From Methanobacteriota archaeon (lineage in GTDB: Archaea > Hydrothermarchaeota > Hydrothermarchaeia > Hydrothermarchaeales > BMS3B), in NCBI GenBank assembly GCA_003229935.1, contig QIGD01000009.1:1-28373 (forward strand): 28,373 nt of DNA. Direction: 5' to 3'. Below the pieces are notes generated by a model that had not been told where the DNA came from, searched no databases, and worked only from the letters and a program-made list of their open reading frames with translations. Shown here one piece after another: positions 14,627-21,695 of the stretch; positions within the stretch are counted from its first letter, which is position 1, and each line of letters starts with the position of its first letter. Position numbers and translations under genes: made by a program.

Positions 14627-15853
14627 ATGAAGGCTTTAATTCTTGCAGCCGGGCAGGGAAAAAGACTTGAGCCTCTTACTGAAACTCAACCGAAGGTGAT
14701 GCTTCCTCTTGTAGGTAAACCTTTACTCGAGCACCTTCTCATAGAAGTTAAAAGGGCTGGCATCAGAGAAGTTTCCATTCTTGTTGGTTACTGTGGAGAT
14801 GATATAAAAAGTTATTTTGGTAACGGCTCTGAAATTGGACTTGAAATAACTTATATTGAGCAGAAAAAACTTCTTGGCACTGCACATGCAATTGCAAAAA
14901 GCAACTTTACTGAAGACTTTCTTGTTCTCAATGGCGATACTCTTGTTCTGAGCAGTGATATTAAAAAAGTAATGAAAGCTCACTCAGGTAATACCACAAT
15001 AGCAGTGAAGACCTCAAAGAACCCTGAATTTTATGGTGTAGTAGAAGTTGATAAGAATATTGTGAAGAACCTGCAGGAGAAGCCCGAAAATCCTGAAAGT
15101 AACCTGATAAGCACAGGTATTTATGCCTTTTCAACTGAAATTTACAGTGCCATAGAGAAAACAGGACTTTCAAAGAGAGGTGAATATGAAATAACTGACA
15201 GTATAAAAATTCAGATGGAGGACGCTGATGTTACAGCAGTTGAAATTGAGAATTTTTTTGACATTGGTTCACCATGGGGTTATCTTGATGCCAATGCAGA
15301 GCTTCTTGATAAGGCTGAGGGGAAAATTACAGGCAAAGTAGAAGAGAATGTTACAATTAATGGAAAACTTATCCTCGAAGAAGGGGCTGTGATAAAATCA
15401 GGTAGCTACATTGAAGGGCCAGTTTATATTGGCGAGGAAAGTTCTGTTGGTCCAAATACATACCTGAGAAGTTTTGCAACACTAGGAAAAAGGTGCAGAA
15501 TAGGTATGAGCACAGAAATAAAAAATACAATTATCATGGATAAAAGTAATGTACCACATCTGAGTTACCTTGGCGACAGTATTGTTGGAAGGGATTGCAA
15601 CTTTGGGGCAGGTGCCAAAATAGGAAATCTAAGGCTTGATAACTCAAATGTCAAAGTATATATTAAGGGAAAACTCGTAGATACTGGCAGAAGAAAATTC
15701 GGGGCTATAATTGGAGATAATGTTAAACTTGGTCTGAATGTTATGATAAACTCTGGAAGGAAGATAGGTTCATACTCAAAAATAGGGCCTGGAGTGATAA
15801 TTTACAGAGACATACCCAGAGAGAGTACAGTTATTGCAGAACAGAAAATTTAA
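14627..15853 (+). CDS. Bifunctional sugar-1-phosphate nucleotidyltransferase / acetyltransferase (GlmU-like)
   Basis: The N-terminal half (1-225) is a nucleotidyltransferase: LILAAGQGKRLEPLTETQPK (pyrophosphorylase signature), LLGTAHAIAK, LNGDTLV, and FFDIGSPWGYLDAN. The C-terminal half (about 235-405) is a left-handed beta-helix with hexapeptide repeats (GEESSVGPNT, GAKIGNLRLDN, IGSYSKIGPG). This two-domain form is found in archaea, where it makes UDP-GlcNAc or UDP/dTDP-glucose and can acetylate hexosamine phosphates. The exact sugar cannot be told from sequence. It is in a tight run with apgM (two-base gap) and the MinD-like gene. UDP-GlcNAc made here would feed the wecB product. Confidence 0.88.
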   Translation: MKALILAAGQGKRLEPLTETQPKVMLPLVGKPLLEHLLIEVKRAGIREVSILVGYCGDDIKSYFGNGSEIGLEITYIEQKKLLGTAHAIAKSNFTEDFLVLNGDTLVLSSDIKKVMKAHSGNTTIAVKTSKNPEFYGVVEVDKNIVKNLQEKPENPESNLISTGIYAFSTEIYSAIEKTGLSKRGEYEITDSIKIQMEDADVTAVEIENFFDIGSPWGYLDANAELLDKAEGKITGKVEENVTINGKLILEEGAVIKSGSYIEGPVYIGEESSVGPNTYLRSFATLGKRCRIGMSTEIKNTIIMDKSNVPHLSYLGDSIVGRDCNFGAGAKIGNLRLDNSNVKVYIKGKLVDTGRRKFGAIIGDNVKLGLNVMINSGRKIGSYSKIGPGVIIYRDIPRESTVIAEQKI

Positions 15854-15880
15854 TATATATTCATGAAGGAGATGTTTGGT

Positions 15881-16588
15881 ATGGGAACGAGTTTGACTAT
15901 AATCTCAAGAAAGGGAGGTGTAGGAAGAACCTTTATTTCTGTAAATCTCGCCATTGCTATAGCAACTATGGGAAAAAAAGTCCTTTTAATTGATGGAAAT
16001 ATTGAACAGCCCAATGTGGGACTGGCTATGAATATTGATTCTTCTGAAGCTACAATTCACCATTATCTGGCTGGAAAGAAGGAATTGGATGAAGTTATCT
16101 CAAAATATGACGGTATTGATGTAATTTATGGGGATATTGAATTTCAATCTTTGAGTGATATAGATACAGGAAAATTCAATGATATGATTAAAAAGCTTAT
16201 TGATGAATATGATGTGATAGTGATTGATTCCCCTTCAGGTTCCAACACGATTTTTGCACCACTTCAGTCCCAGGAAAATGCTCTTGTTGTTGTAACACCT
16301 AATATCCTCAGTGTTGTAGATGGCATGCGTGCCAAAAATATATCAAAGAAGCTTGGTAGTAAAATTGTTGGTGTTGTTGTAAACAATACAGCACAGAAGA
16401 AGTATCTCACAAATGAAAATATAGAGTTTGCTCTCAATTCGAAAGTTCTTGTGGAGATACCCTATGAAGAAAAGGTTGAAACTTCTCTGGCTATGGGAGA
16501 GCCTCTGATTTTAAATTATCCCAATACCACAGTTGCTAAAAAGATAATAAATCTTGCACACATTCTGATAGGTGTGGCTGACAAATAA
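15881..16588 (+). CDS. MinD/ParA-like ATPase with altered P-loop
   Basis: The 235-residue protein has the MinD/ParA fold: ISRKGGVGRTFISVNLA, LLIDGNIEQPNVGLAM, DVIVIDSPSGSN, VTPNILSVVDGMRA and VGVVVNN. In active members the deviant Walker A is KGGxGKT. Here the signature first Lys is kept, but the second Lys, which contacts the phosphates, is Arg (KGGVGRT), and the Asp of D-x-D-x-x-x-x-N is Asn. ATP hydrolysis may be altered or lost. I chose the ATG at 15881 because AAGGAG is well spaced for it. It is the last gene of the apgM run. The partner is unknown. Confidence 0.85.
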   Translation: MGTSLTIISRKGGVGRTFISVNLAIAIATMGKKVLLIDGNIEQPNVGLAMNIDSSEATIHHYLAGKKELDEVISKYDGIDVIYGDIEFQSLSDIDTGKFNDMIKKLIDEYDVIVIDSPSGSNTIFAPLQSQENALVVVTPNILSVVDGMRAKNISKKLGSKIVGVVVNNTAQKKYLTNENIEFALNSKVLVEIPYEEKVETSLAMGEPLILNYPNTTVAKKIINLAHILIGVADK

Positions 16589-16645
16589 AAACCAGAAACT
16601 GGATATATATTTCAATTTTATAACGATAGAGCTTTAAGGATATCT
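16589..16645 (+). promoter_or_regulatory. Promoter region of mer-like gene pair
   Basis: A small hairpin (CCAGAAACTGG, about 16591-16601) and a TATA-like run GATATATATTT (about 16603-16613) lie 33-43 bases upstream of the ATG at 16646. GGATA just before the ATG may be the ribosome site. The spacing suits an archaeal promoter giving a very short leader. Confidence 0.4.
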
Positions 16646-17578
16646 ATGGAGTTCTCTCTTGGAGTTACAACAGGCATGCCCCTGAAACATTCAATGAAGC
16701 TGCTAAGAATAGCTGAAGAAAAGGATTTTTCAAGGGTTTTTGTGGGTGAAGATATACTCTCAAGAGAGATATTCACATACCTTTCTATTTTTGCAAATGA
16801 GTCTAGGCTTCCAGTAGCTTCTGGCATACTCAGCCCATATGTGAGAAGCCTTGTTTTGATAGCTAGTGGCTCGGCAGGGCTTCAGCTCATAACTAACAAT
16901 AAATTTACTTTAGGTATAGGTGCAGGAGGTATAACAGAAGTTGAGACGCTTACAGGAGAGGCACCGGGCAAAGCCAATGAAGTGCTAAGGGAAACTGCCG
17001 AAGTTATAAGAGCTATTTTCAGAGGTGAGAAAGTAAGTTATGAAGGAAGAAAAGCCTGCCTCAGAGGCTATAGTTTAAGAATAAAAGGTGTGAAAGTTCC
17101 TGAAATTTACTTCGGGGTGAGGGGAAGAGAACTCCTTGCTCTTGCCGGCGAGGTTGCAGATGGAGTTATATTTTCTACACCGAGAAGTTATCTTAAAGAG
17201 GCTCTTAAAATTGTGAAAAAATCAGCAGAAATGCATGGTAAACGTTTTGATGAAATAAAAAAAATAGTCTGGAATCCTGTAGCTTTTGAGAACAGTAAAA
17301 GAGCAAGAGTAATTGTCGCCACAATGCTGGTGAGCACTCCAGAATACATACTGAAAAGTACAGGTCTGGCTGAAGAGGCTATAAAAATAAGAAAGGCCTT
17401 AGAGAAGAGCAGTTACGATAAGGCTTCAGAACTGGTGAGCAGAGAAGCTTTAGACGAATACTGTATTACTGGAAATATTGGTGATATTAAAGACGATTTC
17501 GAATATCTTGTAAAAGAGGGGTTTCAGGAGTTTGTAATCTCTCCTATAACCGGAGATATGAATCTTTCAGAGTGGTAA
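16646..17578 (+). CDS. Mer-like F420-dependent oxidoreductase (luciferase family), copy 1
   Basis: This 310-residue protein belongs to the bacterial luciferase-like F420-dependent family that includes methylene-H4MPT reductase (Mer). Landmarks: SRVFVGEDILSREIFTYLSI, YVRSLVLIASGSAGLQ, FTLGIGAGGITE, PEIYFGVRGRELLALAGEVA followed by DGVIFSTP, and YCITGNIGDIKDDFEYL near the end. The same blocks exist in Mer (for example GxGxGD and Y-x-G-x-x-G-P-K-x-L-x-L-A-G-E). The block Mer reads as GAQGPKML is GVRGRELL here, so this may be a paralogue with another F420 substrate. It is followed after one base by a second family member. Confidence 0.75.
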   Translation: MEFSLGVTTGMPLKHSMKLLRIAEEKDFSRVFVGEDILSREIFTYLSIFANESRLPVASGILSPYVRSLVLIASGSAGLQLITNNKFTLGIGAGGITEVETLTGEAPGKANEVLRETAEVIRAIFRGEKVSYEGRKACLRGYSLRIKGVKVPEIYFGVRGRELLALAGEVADGVIFSTPRSYLKEALKIVKKSAEMHGKRFDEIKKIVWNPVAFENSKRARVIVATMLVSTPEYILKSTGLAEEAIKIRKALEKSSYDKASELVSREALDEYCITGNIGDIKDDFEYLVKEGFQEFVISPITGDMNLSEW

Positions 17579-17579
17579 A

Positions 17580-18440
17580 ATGGACTTCGGCATTAATTTC
17601 AATGGCGACTTTGAAATAGAGAAAGCAGGGAGAAGAGCAGCTGAAGCCGAGAAGCTGGGTTTCAGCCATATCTGGGTGGGTGAGAGCAGAGCACTAATCC
17701 ATCCTTTTCCTATTCTTGCCGTTCTCACATCAGCCACATATAAGGTAACCATGGGCACAGGAATCATATCAGCCCTTGGAAACAGGTGTTTTCATATAAA
17801 CAAAGCCTTTCTTACACTGAAGGAAATATATGGTGAGCGCTTCATAGCAGGAATTGCACCCGGCGATGTTCATGGTCTCAGAGTTGAGTGTATAGCGACA
17901 AAGCCCGTAATGAAAAGGTTGGAGTACTGTATTTCAAAAATAAAGGGAACCGTACCGGTATATATAGGGGCTTCTGGTCCTAAATTGATAGAGCTTGCAA
18001 GTGTTAAGGCAGAAGGCATAATACTCAACTATATCAATCCAGAATATTTAAAGTGGGCTTTAAAACACAGAAAGAAGAGAGTTTATACTGTTGCCATAGC
18101 ACCTGCACTACTTTTACCTGACAGTAAAAATGAAAGTGAACTACTCTATGCAGCAGGTGTTGTGGCAGCCGGTGCCAACCAGAACTTTCTTGAAGAGTAT
18201 GGAATCTATGAGGAAGCCTTTGAGGTAAGAAAAAAAGTTATAAGAAATAATTTCGAAGCTCTTAAAGAGCATAAAGATTTTCTTCTTGAAAACTTTACCC
18301 TTTCAGGAACCTATGAAGAAGTTTTTAAAAAGATTAAAGAGATTGAGAAGCTTGGCATTGACCAGATAATTCTCGGCTCTCCTTTCAACAAATCAGAAAA
18401 ATTTAAAGAAGTAGAAAATATTATAAGAGCCTTAGACTGA
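17580..18440 (+). CDS. Mer-like F420-dependent oxidoreductase (luciferase family), copy 2
   Basis: The 286-residue product starts MDFGINFNGDFEIEKAGRRA and contains GFSHIWVGESRALIHPF, FIAGIAPGDVHGL, PVYIGASGPKLIELASV and a tail GIDQIILGSPFNKSEKF. The GASGPK block and the QIILGSP end are closer to authentic methylene-H4MPT reductase (Mer: GAQGPK and QIVAGSPIG) than those of copy 1. At 286 residues it is shorter than Mer (about 320-330). It starts one base after copy 1's stop, so the two are co-translated and could form a heteromer. Which one, if either, is the true Mer is unresolved. Confidence 0.7.
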   Translation: MDFGINFNGDFEIEKAGRRAAEAEKLGFSHIWVGESRALIHPFPILAVLTSATYKVTMGTGIISALGNRCFHINKAFLTLKEIYGERFIAGIAPGDVHGLRVECIATKPVMKRLEYCISKIKGTVPVYIGASGPKLIELASVKAEGIILNYINPEYLKWALKHRKKRVYTVAIAPALLLPDSKNESELLYAAGVVAAGANQNFLEEYGIYEEAFEVRKKVIRNNFEALKEHKDFLLENFTLSGTYEEVFKKIKEIEKLGIDQIILGSPFNKSEKFKEVENIIRALD

Positions 18441-18673
18441 CATACTCCCACGATAAAGTTCGTTCTATGGTCTCCATCGTCCATAGAGTTGCCTATTTAG
18501 GGATATCAGTGTTCCCTTCTGTTACATCTCTGTCTATATTAACACAAACATCAAGGAAGTAGAATTGGTAAAATATGGGAAAGGAATATAATTTTAAAAA
18601 AGGTGAAATAGGGCAATTCATCCCATGCTTTCGCAAGGGACCTTCTTGCCAAAACAGATGAAAAGGTGAAAAT
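18441..18673. other. Intergenic remnant of IS605-type ends
   Basis: The 233-base gap before mqnD contains a degraded CCCACGATAAAGTTCGT (from about 18447), a 7-bp hairpin TCTATGG...CCATAGA (about 18464-18487), and GGGCAATTCATCCC with CTTTCGCAAGGGACC (about 18615-18647), which resembles IS605-type element ends. No ORF was found. It is probably an old, eroded small insertion. GAAAAGGTGAAAAT just before 18674 supplies an AGGTG ribosome site. Confidence 0.35.
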
Positions 18674-19488
18674 ATGCTTATTAAAGTTGCGCATTCCCCA
18701 GACCCAGATGATGCATTCATGTTCTATGCTCTTAAGATGAAGAAGTTTCCCACGCCTAACTATGAGTTTGAGGATATCCTTGGAGATATTGAAACTCTCA
18801 ATAGAGAAGCTATGAAAGAAAGCTATGAGGTTACTGCAATATCAATACATGTCCATATATTTCTGACAAATATGCTCTCTTGAATACGGGAGCAAGTATG
18901 GGGTTGAAATATGGCCCCATTGTTATTGCAAATAAGAAACTTGACAGCCTCAGTGGTAAGAGAATAGCTATACCAGGGAAGCTTACATCTGCCTATTTAG
19001 CTTTAAAGCTCTACGAGAATAATTTTGAAGAGGTAATAATGAAATTTGATGAGATTTTCGAGGCTGTTTCTTCGGGAAAGGTAGACTGTGGCTTGATAAT
19101 CCATGAAGGACAGGTAACATTTGAAGATATGGGGCTGAAAAAGATTGTAGACCTTGGCGAGTGGTGGTATGAAGAAACTTCATTGCCTCTACCTCTTGGT
19201 GGAAATGTTATAAAACGCAATCTGGGAGAAAAGGTAATGAGTGAAGTTTCAGGTTATCTGAAGAAGAGTATTGAGTATGCTATGGAGAATGAGGAAGAAG
19301 CCCTGAAATATGCCTTTCAATTTGGAAGAGGGCTTGATTCAGAGAAGAATAAAAAGTTTGTAAGGATGTATGTCAACAGCTACACTATGGACTATGGAGA
19401 AGATGGAAAGACTGCCGTGAAGCTTCTGCTTAAGAAAGGCTATGAGGCAGGAATTATTGATAGATATTCTGAACCAGAATTTATTTAG
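18674..19488 (+). pseudogene. mqnD: MqnD-family gene (1,4-dihydroxy-6-naphthoate synthase-like) with one frameshift
   Basis: MqnD acts in the futalosine route to menaquinone. The first frame has VAHSPDPDDAFMFYALKMKK and ends soon after AISIHVH; one missing base near 18855 would restore YISDKYALLNTGASMGLKYG, followed by GKRIAIPGKLTSAYLALKLY, DCGLIIHEGQVTF and PLPLGGNVIKRNL. The joined protein (about 271 residues) has the periplasmic-binding-protein-like fold and expected family length. Everything else is intact, so the frameshift may be a real recent mutation or a sequencing error. Some archaeal members lack the rest of the pathway, and no other mqn gene is in the window. An element scar begins at the last base of the stop codon (19488). 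Confidence 0.7.
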
Positions 19489-19541
19489 TCAATCACCATC
19501 CATTTAAATGGGTGGTATCCTTGCCCAGATTATTATGAAAG
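19488..19541. repeat. Solo element scar E (left end fused to right end)
   Basis: GTCAATCACC (left end) is followed by an 11-bp palindrome ACCATCCATTT/AAATGGGTGGT, then directly by TTGCCCAGATTATTATGA, the right end of element copy B. The element interior is missing, as expected if the two terminal hairpins recombined. It lies between the convergent mqnD and purF genes. Confidence 0.7.
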
Positions 19542-19549
19542 GGTAATAG

Positions 19550-20959
19550 CTATTTTTTCATATATACTGGAAGTTTTACCTGTTCATACTTGGAAATATC
19601 AATCGGATACTTACCTGTTAGGCAACCTGTACAAAGATTTCTATCCTCCATGCCAATAGCTTCAATAAGACTTTCAATGGAAAGATATTTGAGAGAATCT
19701 GCACCTATTTCTTCTCTCATCTCTTCAACTGTCTTATTGTTGGCTATTAATTCCTCATTGGTGGGCATATTTATACCAAGATTGCATCTTGATTTTATGG
19801 GTGGGCAGCCAACGCGCATATGAACTTCCTTTGCTCCAGCTCCCTTCAGAAGCCCTATAATCCTGCTTGAAGTTGTCCCTCTGACTATACTATCGTCAAA
19901 GAGAACAATCTTCTTCCCCTTTACCTCCCCTGCAATAGGATTCAGCTTGAGCTTGACAGCAAGCTCCCTTGCCTCCTGCTCAGGCAGAATAAAAGTTCTT
20001 CCGACATAACGGTTTCTTATAAGCGTTTCTCTGTAAGGTATTTTTGAAGCTCTGGAGTAGCCCAGAGCAGATGGTATGGCAGAGTCGGGAATGGGTGATA
20101 CAATATCTGCCTCGATATCATCATTCAAACCAATGAACTCGCCTATTCTCTCTCTAACTTTGTAAACAGGAATATCATTGAGAACCGAATCAGGCCTTGC
20201 AAAATAAACATACTCAAACATGCAATAAGCTTTTTTTGGAAGTCTTATAACCCTGTGAGAATTCAAACTGCAGTAATTATCTATTTCGAGAATTTCACCT
20301 GGCTTGACATTCCTTACATACTTGGCTCCAACCACATCTAGAGCGACAGTCTCAGAAGCAACAATATAGCCCCTTCCTTCAAGATTGCCAAGTACAAGTG
20401 GTCTTATTCCGAGGGGGTCTCTCACAGCATAAATCGCATTATCAGTAAGAATCACAAGAGAGTAAGAACCCACAAGTTTCTTCATAACTTCAGCAATACT
20501 CTCAACAAAATCCTTCCCCTTTAGATGCTCTCTGATTATAAGATGGGCAATAATCTCTGTATCGCTTGTTGAGACGAAAATCGAGCCACTGGCTTTAAGG
20601 GCATGTCTGAGTTCTTCAGCATTCACAATATTACCATTATGGCCTATAGCAAGAGTACCGCTGGAATGACGGACAACAAAAGGCTGAGCATTCTCTATTT
20701 GTGATGCTCCCATAGTTGAGTACCGTACATGCCCTATACCTGCATTCCCATCAAGAGAATCAAGAGAATCAAAAGTGAATATTTCATTTACAAGGCCCAT
20801 GCCTTTTTCAGAAAAAAAACCATTTTTTTTTCGTGTTACTATACCAGTTGACTCCTGACCACGGTGTTGAAGAGATAGTAAGGAATAGTATATTGAGTAA
20901 GAAGCTTTCTTAAGGTTATCCTTAAAGCATACCCCTACTACACCACATTTATCTTTCAA
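19550..20959 (-). CDS. purF: Amidophosphoribosyltransferase (PurF)
   Basis: PurF catalyses the first step of purine synthesis, PRPP plus glutamine to phosphoribosylamine. The glutaminase domain begins with nucleophile Cys in KDKCGVVGV and has HRGQESTGIV, GHVRYST and GHNGNIVN. The PRTase domain has the PRPP motif VLFDDSIVRGTTSSRI. Cysteines in KKAYCMFEY, RVGCPP and NLCTGC fit the 4Fe-4S form (B. subtilis type). I chose a TTG start at 20959: a GAGGT site lies six bases upstream, and it leaves only three residues plus the start before the Cys, a normal propeptide. The longer ATG frame would overlap the L37e gene. L37e ends 13 bases upstream; they form an operon. Confidence 0.93.
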   Translation of the reverse strand: MKDKCGVVGVCFKDNLKKASYSIYYSLLSLQHRGQESTGIVTRKKNGFFSEKGMGLVNEIFTFDSLDSLDGNAGIGHVRYSTMGASQIENAQPFVVRHSSGTLAIGHNGNIVNAEELRHALKASGSIFVSTSDTEIIAHLIIREHLKGKDFVESIAEVMKKLVGSYSLVILTDNAIYAVRDPLGIRPLVLGNLEGRGYIVASETVALDVVGAKYVRNVKPGEILEIDNYCSLNSHRVIRLPKKAYCMFEYVYFARPDSVLNDIPVYKVRERIGEFIGLNDDIEADIVSPIPDSAIPSALGYSRASKIPYRETLIRNRYVGRTFILPEQEARELAVKLKLNPIAGEVKGKKIVLFDDSIVRGTTSSRIIGLLKGAGAKEVHMRVGCPPIKSRCNLGINMPTNEELIANNKTVEEMREEIGADSLKYLSIESLIEAIGMEDRNLCTGCLTGKYPIDISKYEQVKLPVYMKK

Positions 20960-20972
20960 AAATATACCTCGA

Positions 20973-21158
20973 CTATATAAGCCTCTGTTTATTAACTTTT
21001 TTATTCTGCCAGGCAAATCTCCTTATTCTCTTGCTGTTTCCAAAACCACATGCTGCACATACTTTCTTTTTCGCATGGAAGGAATTCCTACCGCATCTCC
21101 TGCAGCGGATATGTAGTCTCTTGTTTCTTTTGCCCATCGATGGCGTACCTTTACTCAT
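20973..21158 (-). CDS. rpl37e: 50S ribosomal protein L37e
   Basis: This is a zinc-ribbon protein of the large subunit. The 61-residue product starts SKGTPSMGKRNKRLHIRCRR and has two CxxC pairs (RCRRCGRNSFH and VCAACGFG) binding one zinc, with a basic tail RIRRFAWQNKK. I chose the ATG at 21158, preceded by GAGGTG, over the GTG two codons upstream. It is divergent from hisI. purF follows after 13 bases. Confidence 0.96.
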   Translation of the reverse strand: MSKGTPSMGKRNKRLHIRCRRCGRNSFHAKKKVCAACGFGNSKRIRRFAWQNKKVNKQRLI

Positions 21159-21278
21159 AATCACACCTCAGTTTTTAAATAAACATTCGACCTCAGCCCG
21201 AAGCTTCCCCAGAGTAAGATTTTTTGAATAAGCTTACCGTTACCAAAGGTTTTTATTCTCCAGAGCTAAAATTTAACT
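21159..21278. promoter_or_regulatory. Divergent promoter region, rpl37e and hisI
   Basis: This 120-base spacer separates divergent genes. On the minus strand, GTTTATTTAAAA (about 21175-21186) is a possible TATA element, though rather near the L37e start. On the plus strand, the AT-rich runs near 21248 (GTTTTTATTC) and 21268 are the only candidates for hisI, which has no clear ribosome site and may be leaderless. There is no ORF or repeat. Confidence 0.3.
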
Positions 21279-21695
21279 ATGAATGAATTTATAGACAGAG
21301 TTAAATTCAGAGTTAATATTGCAGGTGAAGCTCTGGCTATTGCAGTCGTTCAGGATTACAGAACTCTGGAAGTTCTCATGGTGGCCTTCATGAACAGAAA
21401 TGCCCTTGAAGAAACACTTGAAACAGAAAAAATGACTTATTTCTCAACATCAAGAGAAAGAATATGGATTAAAGGAGAAACCTCTGGTAACTTTCAGAAG
21501 GTTAAAGAGGTTAAAATAGACTGTGACGGTGATGCTCTTCTCTTTAAAGTGGAACAGAAGAGAGCTGCCTGCCATAAGGGATATTACTCCTGTTTCTTCA
21601 GAACTTATGAGAATGGAAAGGTTAAATTAACTGGTGAAAGAATTTTCGATGATCAAAGAGTCTATGGAGATAAAAATGACAGTAATAGTACCTGA
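21279..21695 (+). CDS. hisI: Phosphoribosyl-AMP cyclohydrolase
   Basis: HisI opens the purine ring of phosphoribosyl-AMP in histidine synthesis. The 138-residue monofunctional form (no hisE domain) has VVQDYRTLEVLMVAFMN, TYFSTSRERIWIKGETSGN, KIDCDGDALLFKVEQ and AACHKGYYSCFFRT. The Asp-Cys-Asp and later His/Cys residues are metal ligands. The last ~20 bases overlap the start of the PIN-ATPase gene in another frame, so translation may be coupled. No other his genes are nearby. Confidence 0.95.
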   Translation: MNEFIDRVKFRVNIAGEALAIAVVQDYRTLEVLMVAFMNRNALEETLETEKMTYFSTSRERIWIKGETSGNFQKVKEVKIDCDGDALLFKVEQKRAACHKGYYSCFFRTYENGKVKLTGERIFDDQRVYGDKNDSNST

